64,000 bases of DNA from Modicisalibacter ilicicola DSM 19980 (GTDB lineage: Bacteria > Pseudomonadota > Gammaproteobacteria > Pseudomonadales > Halomonadaceae): assembly GCF_900128925.1 (NCBI RefSeq), contig NZ_FQUJ01000002.1, forward strand, positions 344,856 to 408,855, in the 5' to 3' direction. A model generated the notes under the pieces. That model had not been told where the DNA came from. It did no database searches and saw only the letters and a program-made list of their open reading frames with translations. Made by a program: the position numbers and the translations under genes. Below, in pieces: positions 1 to 9,706 of this stretch (the first letter of the stretch is position 1; each line of letters begins with the position of its first letter).

Positions 1-1
1 G

Positions 2-589
2 CTCGACGCCGCCGAGGATCTCTTCTTCGAGCACGGGGTGGCGCGCACGTCCCTCGAGCAGATCGCGCGCCACACCGGCGTGACCCGTGGGGCCATCTAC
101 TGGCACTTCAAGAACAAGGCGGATCTTTTCCATGCCTTGCTCGAGCGCGTGCGCATGCCCTTCGAGGAACTCCTCGACGAGGTCGACGAACCCGCCTTGC
201 AGGATGCTCCCCTGGAAGCGTTGCGCCTGGCCTGCCATCAGGGGCTGCGGCGTCTCGAACAGCCCCAGGTGCGCCGGGTGCACGCCATCCTGCTGCACCG
301 CTGCGAATTCTTCAGCGACATCGACCCCCTGGAGATGCAGAACCGCCTGGCCGACGAATGTCGCGGCGAGATGTGCGTGCAGTTCCACAAGGCCCATGAG
401 CTTGACTTGCTGAACCCCGCCCTGACGCCGGAGAAGGCGACGCGCCTGCTGCAATCGACTCTCGGGGGGCTGTTTCACGACTGGTTGCGCGAGCCCGAGC
501 GCTACTCGTTGAGCCACGAAGGCGGCGCCCTGGTCGACACCCTATTCCAGCTCATGAGCCACTCCCCCCAACATAGTTCACATCCGTGA
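2..589 (+). CDS. TetR/AcrR-family transcriptional regulator (5' end cut by window)
   Basis: The frame is open from the first bases, so the gene begins outside the window and about 195 C-terminal residues are visible. The N-terminal part carries the TetR helix-turn-helix signature (SLEQIARHTGVTRGAIYWHF), followed by an all-helical ligand-binding half. The HTH and the overall length resemble AcrR/TtgR-type repressors of RND efflux pumps, which bind hydrophobic drugs and release the operator. The target is not visible because the upstream DNA is missing. The downstream hydrolase starts 61 bp later on the same strand and could be co-transcribed or have its own promoter. A GTG at 38 is an internal codon, not the start. 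Confidence 0.9.
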   Translation, partial: LDAAEDLFFEHGVARTSLEQIARHTGVTRGAIYWHFKNKADLFHALLERVRMPFEELLDEVDEPALQDAPLEALRLACHQGLRRLEQPQVRRVHAILLHRCEFFSDIDPLEMQNRLADECRGEMCVQFHKAHELDLLNPALTPEKATRLLQSTLGGLFHDWLREPERYSLSHEGGALVDTLFQLMSHSPQHSSHP

Positions 590-650
590 TGCTGCACAGC
601 AGCATTGTGTCTACACTGGCAAGACTTGCAGCCAACACGGACGACAACCC

Positions 651-1571
651 ATGGACACGCTCGAACTGGTCACGGTGCGGGAACTGGAAATCGCCGTCCG
701 GATATGGCACCCCCGGGCCGAGAAGACGCTGATCGCCTGGCACGGCCTGGCCCGCCACGGCGGCGATTTCGCCGCCCTGGCACGGGAACTGGGGCCAACA
801 TGGCGCGTCATCGCCCCGGATACGCTCGGTCGGGGCCTGTCGAGCTGGTCGCTGTTTCCGGCTCACGATTATCTCTACAGCCGCTATGTGCAGACCGCCC
901 TGGCGCTGCTGGACCATTTCCAGCTCTCCCGAGTCGCCTGGCTGGGCACCTCGATGGGCGGGCTGATCGGGTTGCTGCTGGCCGCCTCGGAGGAGGGCCG
1001 CGACCGCATCGAGCGACTGATCGTCAACGACATCGGCCCGGAAATCGAAGCCGAGGGGCTTGCCGAGCTGGCCAGTTATTTCGCCATGCCCCGTCGGTTC
1101 GGCACCTTCGGTGCACTGCTCGAGGAACTCAAGAGCCACTACGCCGCCTTCGGCATCGACGAGGAACAGGCCTGGCGACGCCTGGCCCTCGATAGCGCCA
1201 GACGCCTGCCCGACGGAGGCTGGACCTTTCACTACGATCCGCGTATCGCCGAGCAGTTCGTCCACGACACCCCCCGGGACCTCTGGGTGGACTGGCGAGC
1301 CCTGACCTGCCCCGTCATGGTGGTGCGGGGGGCGCAATCGGCCTTGCTGAGCCCGGCGACCGTCGAGCGGATGCGCGAGACTCATCCCCGGCTCGAGGTG
1401 CTGACGGTCCCCGGCTGCGGTCATGCGCCGATGCTCGACCGACCGAGCCAGGTGCGGCCCATCCGTGCCTTCCTGAAACGCAGGTTTCCCGCTGCACCGA
1501 AGGCACTGGCCGGGAAGTCGACGCCGGCCTGGTGGCATCGCCTGCTGCACTGGTGGCGAGCCAGGCAGTGA
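651..1571 (+). CDS. alpha/beta-fold hydrolase
   Basis: This 306-residue soluble protein has the alpha/beta hydrolase fold. The oxyanion region is WHGLARHGGDF, the nucleophile elbow is GTSMGG (Ser about residue 105), and a late His lies in PGCGHAPML (about residue 270). The sequence DTLGRGLS after strand 4 is typical of the esterase/C-C hydrolase branch. The substrate cannot be read from the sequence. The ATG at 651 precedes a contiguous frame and lies just after the TetR gene. It converges with the kinase-like gene that ends at 1578. Confidence 0.85.
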   Translation: MDTLELVTVRELEIAVRIWHPRAEKTLIAWHGLARHGGDFAALARELGPTWRVIAPDTLGRGLSSWSLFPAHDYLYSRYVQTALALLDHFQLSRVAWLGTSMGGLIGLLLAASEEGRDRIERLIVNDIGPEIEAEGLAELASYFAMPRRFGTFGALLEELKSHYAAFGIDEEQAWRRLALDSARRLPDGGWTFHYDPRIAEQFVHDTPRDLWVDWRALTCPVMVVRGAQSALLSPATVERMRETHPRLEVLTVPGCGHAPMLDRPSQVRPIRAFLKRRFPAAPKALAGKSTPAWWHRLLHWWRARQ

Positions 1572-1577
1572 CGAGCA

Positions 1578-2414
1578 TCAACGCAGGTCGTCGATCGCCC
1601 GTTCCACGGCGCCGCGGTAGCCGCCACCGAACAGCAGCAGGTGATTGAGCAGCGGGTAGAGCTGGAAGAGTGTCCGGCGTCGCGGCCAGTCCTCCGGTGA
1701 ATCGCCGTCCCAGTAGGCCTCGAAGAACGCCGCGGAGGGTGAACCGAACAGCGTCAGCATGGCCAGGTCCACCTCCGGGTAGTGGCGATAGACCGCCGGA
1801 TCGATGATCGCCGGTCCCCGGGCGGTATGCAGCACGTTGCCCGACCACAGATCGCCATGCACCAGGCTCGGCCTGACGTTCGGCAGCCAGGTCTCGAGCT
1901 CCTCGGCGACCCGGGTCAACGCCTCCAGGGTGGCGGTGTCCAGCAGCCCTTTCTCGGCGCAGGCGCGCCCCAGGGGCAGCAGGCGTCGCTCGCGCTGGAA
2001 GACGCGGCCATCGTCGCAAGGGGTGTTGTCCTGGGGCGTCGGCCCGCAGGCATTGTCGACTTCCCAGCCGTGAGTCTCGCCCCTCGCCTCGTGGAGCTGG
2101 CGCAGCCCTTCGCCCAGCTTCCGATCGGCCTGGCGTCCGCCCGATACGGGTTCCAGTGCCTGCATGACAAGCAGGTCGTCGTCGATGCCCAGCACCTCGG
2201 GCACGATCAGCGACGACGCGGCAGCCTGCAACGCCCGCAGCCCCTCGGCTTCGCCGGCCAGCCGGCTCGCGTCGTCCCGCTTGACGACCACGCGGCCCCG
2301 ATCCGTGTCCAGGGCCCAGACCGCGGCAATATCGCCTCCGGAAAGGGGCATCGGGTCGCCGCGAGGCGAAATGCCCAGCGCCTGAAGACGCCGGGACCAG
2401 TTCCTGGGTGCCAT
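1578..2414 (-). CDS. fructosamine kinase family protein (aminoglycoside phosphotransferase fold)
   Basis: A 278-residue protein of the fructosamine/ketosamine-3-kinase family. It has an N-terminal ATP-binding lobe (VVVKRDD, Lys about residue 45), the catalytic loop LVHGDLWSGN (Asp about residue 193) and the metal-binding IIDPAVYRH segment (Asp about 210). Known bacterial members phosphorylate sugar-amine adducts on proteins or small molecules, a deglycation repair reaction. The specific substrate here is inferred only. A good Shine-Dalgarno (AGGAGAAG in the coding sense) sits just before the start. Confidence 0.88.
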   Translation of the reverse strand: MAPRNWSRRLQALGISPRGDPMPLSGGDIAAVWALDTDRGRVVVKRDDASRLAGEAEGLRALQAAASSLIVPEVLGIDDDLLVMQALEPVSGGRQADRKLGEGLRQLHEARGETHGWEVDNACGPTPQDNTPCDDGRVFQRERRLLPLGRACAEKGLLDTATLEALTRVAEELETWLPNVRPSLVHGDLWSGNVLHTARGPAIIDPAVYRHYPEVDLAMLTLFGSPSAAFFEAYWDGDSPEDWPRRRTLFQLYPLLNHLLLFGGGYRGAVERAIDDLR

Positions 2415-2444
2415 CTTCTCCTCCTTTCATGGTTTCCCAGCGGG

Positions 2445-3584
2445 TTATGGAGCCTGGCGAAAGGGCAAGCGCTCCCGCGCATGACGGTGATACGCCTCGA
2501 CATGACGGCGCTCTTCTTCGCAGAATCGCCCCACGGCACGCCGGAAGTCCGGATCGGCGATGAAGTGCAAGGAGCGCAGACGACGTGGCGTGAATCCTCG
2601 GGTCAGCTTGTGCTCGCCCTGGGTGCCGGGGTCGAACAGGGTCAGCCCGTTGGCCAGGCAGTGCTCGATTCCCTGGTAGTAGCAGGTCTCGAAGTGCAGG
2701 CAGTCGGCCTCCACCTCGCTTCCCCAGTAGCGCCCGTAGAGTGTCGTATCGCCCTGCAGGCAGAGCGCCGCCGCAACCGACCGATCACCTGCCCGGGCCT
2801 GGATCAATACCAGGGTGCCGGGCATCGTGCGGTGCAGACGCTGGAAGAACTCGAACGGCAGGTAAGGACGCTGGCCGCGCTCCAGATAGGTCATCTGGTA
2901 ACAGCGATAGAAATGCGCCAGGGCCGGCGCGTCGATCTCGGCACCGGTCAGGCGATGCAAGGAGATGCCCTGCTCGCTCACACGACGGCGCTCACGGCGA
3001 ATCTCCTTGCGACGCCTGGAGTTCAGCGCCGCGAGGAAGCCCTCGAAGTCGCCGTACCCGTCATCCCGCCACTGGAACTGCACGGCATGGCGCTCGAGCA
3101 ACCGCGGCGCCGCGCTTTCCCAGGCGCTGACCTCTTCCTCCTCGGCAAACAGCAGGTGCCAGCTCGACAGGCGCTCGTCACAGCAGTGTTCGGCCAGCGC
3201 GGCGAAGACCCCGGCCCGATCCTCGAGCTCGGGGCTCAGCGCGGTCCGGGTGCCCGGGACCGGAGTGTAGGGAATGGCGGTCAGTGCCTTGGGGTAGTAG
3301 TCGCCGCCGGCCCGTTCCCAGGCATCTGCCCAGGCCCAGTCGAACACGTACTCGCCGTAGGAGTGGGTCTTGTAGTAGCGGGGCATCGCCGCGACCAGGC
3401 TCTCTCCCTGCCACACCAGCAGATGGGCTGGTGTCCAGCCGCTGGCCGAGGTCACCGCGCCGGAGGCCTCGAGGGCGTGCAGGAACTCATGGCGCAGGAA
3501 AGGCTGGTCGGTGCCGATCAGGGCGTTCCAGCGGATTCCGGACACGGCCTCGATGGAGGCGATGGTCTGCACCTCGAAACGCAT
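2445..3584 (-). CDS. FemAB/GNAT-like acyltransferase (COG3146, peptidogalycan-biosynthesis type)
   Basis: A 379-residue cytoplasmic protein of the family often annotated as GNAT N-acetyltransferase or peptidogalycan biosynthesis protein. Diagnostic stretches are an N-terminal YGEYVFDWAWADA, a basic NSRRRKEIRRERRR helix near residue 180, and a C-terminal block ending in FDPGTQGEHKLTRGF (about 305-320). Family members share the double-GNAT FemAB fold, but no substrate is established. It lies between the fructosamine kinase and the dienelactone hydrolase on the same strand, with gaps of 30-45 bp, so co-transcription is plausible. Confidence 0.8.
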   Translation of the reverse strand: MRFEVQTIASIEAVSGIRWNALIGTDQPFLRHEFLHALEASGAVTSASGWTPAHLLVWQGESLVAAMPRYYKTHSYGEYVFDWAWADAWERAGGDYYPKALTAIPYTPVPGTRTALSPELEDRAGVFAALAEHCCDERLSSWHLLFAEEEEVSAWESAAPRLLERHAVQFQWRDDGYGDFEGFLAALNSRRRKEIRRERRRVSEQGISLHRLTGAEIDAPALAHFYRCYQMTYLERGQRPYLPFEFFQRLHRTMPGTLVLIQARAGDRSVAAALCLQGDTTLYGRYWGSEVEADCLHFETCYYQGIEHCLANGLTLFDPGTQGEHKLTRGFTPRRLRSLHFIADPDFRRAVGRFCEEERRHVEAYHRHARERLPFRQAP

Positions 3585-3629
3585 CTCGTCTCCCTGGCTG
3601 GACGTGCAGCCGTCAGGCCTCAGGAACGC

Positions 3630-4484
3630 TCAGTTGTCGTTCAGGGCCTTGTCCAGCGTCAACAGCGCCGCCTGCCAGGAAGCCGCATCGGCGGCAGCAT
3701 TGTAGGCCAGGGGCAAGTCGTATTGCTCGGCCACCTGGTCGGCATGGGGGTTCGTGAAACTGTGCGTGGCCTCCGGGTAGTTGATCACCTCGACCTCGGC
3801 CCCCCGCGCCTTCAGGGCCTCGGCCATGGCCATCAGGGCGTCCCGCTTGACCAACGGGTCCTGGGCACCGTTGTGGATCTGCACCCTGCCCGAGAAGTCC
3901 TGAGGATTGGAGACCGCCTGGGCGGGGCTGCCGTGGAAGCTGATGGCCGCCTCGATGGGCATGCCCGAGAGCGCCATGTTCATGACCACCCCACCCCCGA
4001 AGCAGTAACCGATGGCCGCCATTCCCTTGTCGGCAGCCACCCAGGGGTTCTTTCTCAACTCCGTCATGGCCGCCTCCAGCCGAGCCCGGGCCGCCGGCCA
4101 GTCCTGCATCACCTGCCGCGAGAACGTCCCTGCCTCGTCCGGGTGCGAGGCCACCTCGCCACCGCCATACATGTCCACCGCCAAGGCCACGAAACCCAAG
4201 GCGGCCAACTGATCGGCCCGGGCGCGGGCGTAATCGTTGAGCCCCCACCATTCGTGAACCACGAGCACCGCGGGTCGGGGCTCGTCATCGCTGGTGTTGC
4301 GCGCCAGGTAGCCCTCGTAGGTCTCGCCGCCGGTGGCGTAGGTGAACACCTGGCCTTCGACCTGCGGCCCCATCTCGATGCCGGCCTGAATGTCCATGTC
4401 GACCGGGGATGTCTGGGTCTGGGCCATGATCGAACTCGCCATCAACGCCGGGAGCAGGCAGATGAATCCCAAGAACGTCCGCAT
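3630..4484 (-). CDS. secreted dienelactone hydrolase family protein
   Basis: 284 residues with an N-terminal signal peptide (LGFICLLPALMASSIMAQ), so the enzyme is probably periplasmic. The dienelactone hydrolase core uses a Cys nucleophile in AIGYCFGGG (about residue 155). The acid lies in NGAQDPLV and the His in EATHSFTN, giving the family Cys-Asp-His triad. Characterised relatives open dienelactone rings or hydrolyse esters; the secreted branch has no assigned substrate. It is probably the first gene of the leftward 4484-1578 group. Confidence 0.88.
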   Translation of the reverse strand: MRTFLGFICLLPALMASSIMAQTQTSPVDMDIQAGIEMGPQVEGQVFTYATGGETYEGYLARNTSDDEPRPAVLVVHEWWGLNDYARARADQLAALGFVALAVDMYGGGEVASHPDEAGTFSRQVMQDWPAARARLEAAMTELRKNPWVAADKGMAAIGYCFGGGVVMNMALSGMPIEAAISFHGSPAQAVSNPQDFSGRVQIHNGAQDPLVKRDALMAMAEALKARGAEVEVINYPEATHSFTNPHADQVAEQYDLPLAYNAAADAASWQAALLTLDKALNDN

Positions 4485-4573
4485 GTCGGATTCTCCTTAT
4501 TTATCATTGTTCTCAAGATAGCACGGCTATTGCCCATGCTCACTGGGATTTGGTCGTCGGCCCCCGGGGCTTC

Positions 4574-6256
4574 TCACGTGTCCTTGCACAGCGCCTGATT
4601 GACACGATTGCGGCCCTGGTGCTTGGCGGCGTACAGGCCCATGTCCGCCCGGTGCATCAACGCCTCGAGGCTCTCCTGCTCCTGGCGCTCGGCAATCCCG
4701 AAGCTGACCGTGAAGTTGAGCCACTGCCCGTAGAACTCGACCCGCACGTTCTCGAACTTCTGGCGCAGGCGCTCCGCCAGCTTGGCGGCTTCGTTGAGCG
4801 ATTGCCCGCCCAGCACCAGCGCGAACTCCTCGCCCCCGATGCGTCCGAATATATCGTGGGCACGCAGGGTGCTGCGGCAGATATCCCCCAGGCTCGCCAG
4901 CACCAGATCACCGGCGGCATGCCCCCAGGTATCGTTGATCTTCTTGAAGTTGTCGATATCGAAGATCACCAGCGACAGCCGGGAAGGCATGGCATCGGAG
5001 GCATCGATCTCCGTCTTGACGCACTCCAGAAACGCCCCGCGGTTGAGCGCACCGGTCAGACTGTCGGTGGTCGACATCTCGTGCAGCTTCATCTCGCGCA
5101 ATTTTCGGGTGGTTACATCGCGCATCACGCCGAGTATCCACTCGTAGCGGTTGGTCAGCGGACTGATGTAGGGCGAGCAACTGATTTCCAGCCAGATGTA
5201 ATGCCCGTGGCAATGGCGGGCGCGTAGCTCCAGCTGGAGGTTCTTGCCCTGGCGGGAGGCCTCGTGCAGGCGTCGCTGCACCCGCGGCGCGTCGTCGGGT
5301 GGCAGCAGCTCGATCAGGGAGCGGCCATACAGGTCGTCCGGTACGTAGCCAAGCACTTCCTGCACCGAGGGAGAGGCAAAGCGGCAGGCCCCCTCGTCAT
5401 CGAACAGCATGATCAGGTCGCTGACATGCTCGATGATGAAGCGATAGCGGCGTTCGCTTTCGGTGAGGGCCAGCTGGGCCTGCTTGCGCAGCGTGATGTC
5501 CTCGCAGAAGCCATGCCAGAGGATGCTCCCGTCCTCCTCGCGCTGGGGCGTGGCATGGCCGGACACCCAGAGCTGATGCCCGCGTGGATGGCGGTAGCGG
5601 AACTCGCAGCGCCACACGTTCAGGCGCGTGGCGCTGCGATGGATGTTGCGCCAGAGGGTGTCGGCGTCATCGGGGTGGACACGCCCGATGGCCTCTTGGG
5701 GGTCCTCGACGATCCTCGTCGGCGACATGCCGAACAGGCGCTGCACGCCGGCGCTCACCAACGGAAAGGACAGTTGGCCGTCCGGGGTCAGGCGACACTG
5801 ATAGAGCGTTCCAGGAAGCTGGTCGCTGAGATCCTCGAAGCGCTCGAGCAGGGACTGACGCTTGGTGACATCGGTCAAGGAGCCTACCAGCTCGACGATC
5901 TCGCCATGCTGGTTGCGGTGGATGACGATGTCGTCCTGGAAGTGACGCAGGGCGCCATCCCCCTTCTGCAGGGTATAGTCGAGCGAGAGGCGGTCGCTGT
6001 TATCGTCGATGGCTCGCGCCAGCCGTGTCAGGGCCGATTGCCGCGATCCCGGGGTCAGGAGTTCCAGCCAGCTCTCGGGCCTGGCGTAGAGTGCCTCGCG
6101 ATCGAGACCGGTCAGGGTCTCGATTTCGAGACAGATGTAGTGCAGCCGCCCTCGCCACCAGGCAGCATCCGTGGCATAGATCACCGCAGGAGAGGCCTGG
6201 AGCAGTTCATCCAGTTGGTGTGTCGACTGCTGCAACATCGAGGACGGCATGGTCAT
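4574..6256 (-). CDS. PAS-PAS-PAS-GGDEF diguanylate cyclase
   Basis: A cytoplasmic sensor with no membrane segments. Three PAS/PAC units run from about residue 10 to 385 (one begins RYRFIIEHVSDLIMLFDD), followed by a C-terminal GGDEF domain. The active site reads GGEEF, and an RAHD motif five residues upstream matches the RxxD product-inhibition site, so the enzyme should make c-di-GMP and be feedback inhibited. The start chosen is the ATG at 6256 (MTMPSS); the frame stays open to an ATG at 6331, which would add 25 residues of unlikely sequence. The gene is monocistronic, with an AT-rich -10-like TATAAT on its strand near 6466. Confidence 0.9.
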   Translation of the reverse strand: MTMPSSMLQQSTHQLDELLQASPAVIYATDAAWWRGRLHYICLEIETLTGLDREALYARPESWLELLTPGSRQSALTRLARAIDDNSDRLSLDYTLQKGDGALRHFQDDIVIHRNQHGEIVELVGSLTDVTKRQSLLERFEDLSDQLPGTLYQCRLTPDGQLSFPLVSAGVQRLFGMSPTRIVEDPQEAIGRVHPDDADTLWRNIHRSATRLNVWRCEFRYRHPRGHQLWVSGHATPQREEDGSILWHGFCEDITLRKQAQLALTESERRYRFIIEHVSDLIMLFDDEGACRFASPSVQEVLGYVPDDLYGRSLIELLPPDDAPRVQRRLHEASRQGKNLQLELRARHCHGHYIWLEISCSPYISPLTNRYEWILGVMRDVTTRKLREMKLHEMSTTDSLTGALNRGAFLECVKTEIDASDAMPSRLSLVIFDIDNFKKINDTWGHAAGDLVLASLGDICRSTLRAHDIFGRIGGEEFALVLGGQSLNEAAKLAERLRQKFENVRVEFYGQWLNFTVSFGIAERQEQESLEALMHRADMGLYAAKHQGRNRVNQALCKDT

Positions 6257-6600
6257 TCGGTTCCTGGTCGTTGATTTGCCGACGACTTCACGTGGCGGAT
6301 ACATTCCCTGAACGAGAAATCGGGATGACAAGCGTGCATGGTCGGCCCGAGCCGATGGTACCGATCCGCCGCGGGGCTCGTGTATTACCTGGGTAAACCA
6401 GGCCGTGGGATGTCATGCCACTTCAACGGTTGCGATGTCTATCAGGGTACGAAACATTAATTATAATTAGCCATTCTTGGCCCCTCAGACCCGATTCGGA
6501 TTGGGATGGTCACCATAAAGAGCGATCCGAGTCCTCAGCTTAGCCTTTCACCTCCCACGAGGGAATGCGCTGTAAAGGAATTAATAAATCACCACGCGCA

Positions 6601-6624
6601 GAAAAAGGGTACCCGAAGGTACCC
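6601..6624 (-). terminator. rho-independent terminator of gap
   Basis: On the minus strand a perfect 7-bp stem (GGGTACC/GGTACCC) with a UUCG-type tetraloop is followed directly by TTTTT. It lies about 30 bp after the gap stop codon. The rest of 6332-6652 contains no credible gene. Confidence 0.92.
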
Positions 6625-6652
6625 CGAAAGCTCTACCCGCGAAAATTCTCGC

Positions 6653-7654
6653 CTATCTGGCCACTTGCATGGCCAGTGCCGTGTCCAGCATGCGATTGGA
6701 AAAGCCCCACTCGTTGTCGTACCAGGCCATGACCTTGACCAGACGACCATTGACGCGCGTGTGGTTGGCGTCGAAGACCGAAGAGTGGGCATCGTGATTG
6801 AAGTCGATGGAGACCAAGGGCTGGGCATTGACCGTGAGCACCGACGATTCCGCCGCCGCCTTGTCGATGATCGCGTTGATCTCTTCCCGGGTGGTATCTC
6901 GGCTGGCGGTGAACACCAGGTCCACCAGCGACACATTGATCACCGGCACGCGCACCGCCAGCCCGTCGAACTTGCCCTCAAGCGCCGGCAGAACGCGACC
7001 GACCGCCGCCGCCGCACCGGTCTTGGTGGGGATCATCGACTGGGTAGCGCTGCGCGAGCGGTAGGGATCCTTGTGATAGCTGTCGGACAGGGTCTGGTCG
7101 TTGGTGTAGGCGTGGACCGTGGTCATCAGGCCATTCTCGATGCCGACCACGTCGTGAAGCGCCTTGGCCACGGGAGCCAGGCAATTGGTCGTGCAGGAAG
7201 CGTTGGAGACCACCCGATGCTCGGCGCTGAGCACGTGCTCATTGACACCGTAGACGATCATGGCATCCGCGTCGGGGCTGGGCGCCGAGATCAGCACTCG
7301 CTTCGCTCCGGCGGCCAGATGCCTGGCTGCATCGTCGCGCTTCTTGAACAACCCGGTGCACTCCATGACCAGATCGACCTCGAGCTCGTCCCAGGGGAGG
7401 CGGCCAGGATCGCGTTCAGCGTAGGCATTGATGCGATCGCCGGCCACGGTGAGCGCTTCCTCGTCGTGCTCGACCGAGTGGCCGAAACGACCGTGTACGC
7501 TATCGTACTTGAGGAGGCGTGCGTTCATCTCCGGTGCCCCCAGATCGTTGATGGCAACGACCTGGATGCGATCGCGATAGTCATTTTCGTAGAGCGCGCG
7601 CAGCACGGTACGTCCGATACGTCCGAAACCATTGATCGCCACACGTAGTGTCAT
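6653..7654 (-). CDS. gap: glyceraldehyde-3-phosphate dehydrogenase, type I
   Basis: 333 residues, the usual length. The Rossmann start is [12 protein letters not shown], and the catalytic Cys lies in SNASCTTNC with the partner His further on in the catalytic domain. The enzyme oxidises glyceraldehyde 3-phosphate to 1,3-bisphosphoglycerate with NAD(P). The start at 7654 is fixed by a GGAGG Shine-Dalgarno; the longer frame to 7723 has none. It is divergent from edd, the arrangement seen for the Entner-Doudoroff-linked gap of pseudomonads, where HexR controls both directions. Here it would process the triose phosphate released by that pathway. Confidence 0.96.
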   Translation of the reverse strand: MTLRVAINGFGRIGRTVLRALYENDYRDRIQVVAINDLGAPEMNARLLKYDSVHGRFGHSVEHDEEALTVAGDRINAYAERDPGRLPWDELEVDLVMECTGLFKKRDDAARHLAAGAKRVLISAPSPDADAMIVYGVNEHVLSAEHRVVSNASCTTNCLAPVAKALHDVVGIENGLMTTVHAYTNDQTLSDSYHKDPYRSRSATQSMIPTKTGAAAAVGRVLPALEGKFDGLAVRVPVINVSLVDLVFTASRDTTREEINAIIDKAAAESSVLTVNAQPLVSIDFNHDAHSSVFDANHTRVNGRLVKVMAWYDNEWGFSNRMLDTALAMQVAR

Positions 7655-7801
7655 GATGGCCTCCTGCAAGGTGACTTGAATCGATAGCTGATGACACCGT
7701 ACGCCGCCGCCACCCGCGGCCATGGGCAGTCACGGTGAAACACTCCTACGCTTTAGTCCATAATTTGACCTATTGATTCGGGACGTTCAAGGCATTTTTT
7801 G

Positions 7802-7811
7802 GTAAATTTAC
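7802..7811. promoter_or_regulatory. palindromic operator candidate between gap and edd
   Basis: A perfect 10-bp palindrome GTAAATTTAC lies 36 bp before the edd start in the 192-bp gap-edd divergent region. It resembles the core of HexR sites in gammaproteobacteria (TGTAATnnnATTACA type) but is shorter and not identical. HexR is the known regulator of such loci; assignment here is inference. Confidence 0.35.
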
Positions 7812-7846
7812 GTACATCGCACTCATGGCCATTGAAGAGGGTTCCT

Positions 7847-9706
7847 ATGACCGTCCATCGCACCGTCGCCAACGTGACTCGCCGCATCCGCGAACGCTCC
7901 AGTGAACGCCGCGCGCTCTACGAGCGTCACATGCAGGATCAGCATCGCCAGGGGGTTCACCGGGGGGAGTTGTCCTGCGGCAACCTGGCCCACGGCTTCG
8001 CGGCCTGTGGTACCGAGGACAAGAACCGGCTGAAGCTGATGAACAGCGCCAACCTGGGCATAGTTTCGTCATATAACGACATGCTTTCTGCCCACCAGCC
8101 CTTGGCCCCCTTCCCCGAGATGATCAAGGAAGCCGCACGGGCGATGGGGTCCACCGCTCAGTTCGCCGGCGGCGTGCCTGCCATGTGCGACGGCGTCACC
8201 CAAGGCCAGCCGGGCATGGAGTTGTCGCTCTTCTCCCGGGACAACATTGCCATGGCCACCGGCGTGGCACTGTCGCACAACATGTTCGATGCTGCGCTGT
8301 ACCTCGGTATCTGTGACAAGATCGTACCCGGTCTGTTCATAGGTGCCGCGCGCTTCGGCCACCTTCCGGCGATCTTCGTACCCGGCGGGCCGATGACCAG
8401 CGGGCTGCCCAACAGCGAGAAGGCGCGGGTCCGCCAGCTCTACACCGAAGGCAAGGTCGGTCGCGAGGAACTGCTCGAGGCGGAATCCCAGTCCTACCAC
8501 AGCCCCGGCACCTGCACCTTCTACGGCACCGCCAATTCCAATCAGCTGATGATGGAGATCATGGGGCTGCATCTGCCCGGCGCCTCCTTCGTCAATCCCG
8601 GGACCCCACTGCGCGAGGCGCTGACGCGTCATGCCGCCGAGCAGGCGATCCGCAACAGCGAACCCGGCGGCAACTATCGCCCCTTCTGGCAACAGATCGA
8701 CGAAAAGGCGATCGTCAACGCCGTGGTCGGCCTGCTCGCCTCCGGCGGCTCGACCAATCACACCCTGCACCTGGTCGCCATGGCCGGCGCGGCCGGCCTC
8801 ACCCTGACCTGGGACGACTTCACCGAACTGTCCGCCGTGACCCCCAGCCTGACCCGCATCTACCCCAACGGTCAGGCCGACGTGAACCACTTCCAGGCCG
8901 CCGGCGGCATGAGCTTCCTGATCCGGGAACTGCTCGAGGCCGGTCTGATTCACGCCGATATCCCCTGCGTGTTCGGCGGCGACCTATCCGACTATACCAA
9001 GGAGCCGTTCCTGGAAGACGGCCAGCTGGTGTGGCGCGAGGGCCCGACCCAGAGCATGGATCTCGACGTGCTGCGGCCGGTGGCCGAACCGTTCTCGCCG
9101 ACAGGAGGCCTGACCGTGCTCGACGGCAACCTGGGTCGCGGTGTGATCAAGGTATCCGCGGTCAAGCCTGAGCACCGCGTGGTCGAGGCGCCGGTTCGCC
9201 TGTTCAGCGACCAGAACGAACTCAAGGCCGCTTTCGATGGCGGCGAGCTCGAGCGCGACGTGGTGGTGGTGGTGCGCTTCCAGGGGCCCCGAGCCAACGG
9301 CATGCCCGAACTGCACAAGCTCACCCCCTACCTGGGCGTGCTCCAGGATCGCGGCTACAAGGTGGCGCTGGTGACAGACGGCCGCATGTCCGGCGCCTCG
9401 GGCAAGGTGCCCGCCGCCATTCACCTCACTCCCGAGGCCGTCGATGGCGGCCCGCTGGCCAAGCTTCGGGAAGGCGATGTGGTGCGCCTGGATGCCGACA
9501 AGGGGGAACTGCGGGCAGTGGTGGACGACGACGAATGGCAGGCCCGGGACGCGGCGGCCATCGACCTCGACACCTACCGCTACGGCATGGGTCGCGAGCT
9601 GTTTGCCGGCTTTCGCCATCTGGTCAGCGGCGCCGAGGAAGGAGCGGCGACCTTCGGCGGCTTCGAGGCCCAGGAGCTGCCGCCCCAGGGGGACGATCGC
9701 GCATGA
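7847..9706 (+). CDS. edd: 6-phosphogluconate dehydratase (Entner-Doudoroff)
   Basis: 619 residues of the IlvD/Edd family. It dehydrates 6-phosphogluconate to 2-keto-3-deoxy-6-phosphogluconate using a 4Fe-4S cluster. Family hallmarks include [32 protein letters not shown] with a cluster Cys, and the late [13 protein letters not shown]. The ATG at 7847 follows a GAGG six bases upstream; an in-frame ATG at 7829 and a GTG at 7799 give no better context. Its stop overlaps the glk start (ATGA), so the two are translationally coupled. eda, zwf and pgl are not in this window. Confidence 0.96.
   Translation: MTVHRTVANVTRRIRERSSERRALYERHMQDQHRQGVHRGELSCGNLAHGFAACGTEDKNRLKLMNSANLGIVSSYNDMLSAHQPLAPFPEMIKEAARAMGSTAQFAGGVPAMCDGVTQGQPGMELSLFSRDNIAMATGVALSHNMFDAALYLGICDKIVPGLFIGAARFGHLPAIFVPGGPMTSGLPNSEKARVRQLYTEGKVGREELLEAESQSYHSPGTCTFYGTANSNQLMMEIMGLHLPGASFVNPGTPLREALTRHAAEQAIRNSEPGGNYRPFWQQIDEKAIVNAVVGLLASGGSTNHTLHLVAMAGAAGLTLTWDDFTELSAVTPSLTRIYPNGQADVNHFQAAGGMSFLIRELLEAGLIHADIPCVFGGDLSDYTKEPFLEDGQLVWREGPTQSMDLDVLRPVAEPFSPTGGLTVLDGNLGRGVIKVSAVKPEHRVVEAPVRLFSDQNELKAAFDGGELERDVVVVVRFQGPRANGMPELHKLTPYLGVLQDRGYKVALVTDGRMSGASGKVPAAIHLTPEAVDGGPLAKLREGDVVRLDADKGELRAVVDDDEWQARDAAAIDLDTYRYGMGRELFAGFRHLVSGAEEGAATFGGFEAQELPPQGDDRA

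Noticed and set aside
590-610. Short GCTGC/GCAGC hairpin after the TetR gene
   Set aside because: Five-bp stem and no T-run; too weak to call a terminator.
1782-4598. Plus-strand open frame of 938 codons
   Set aside because: It is the antisense of three well-supported minus-strand genes, typical of long shadow frames in GC-rich DNA, and has no family-like motif.
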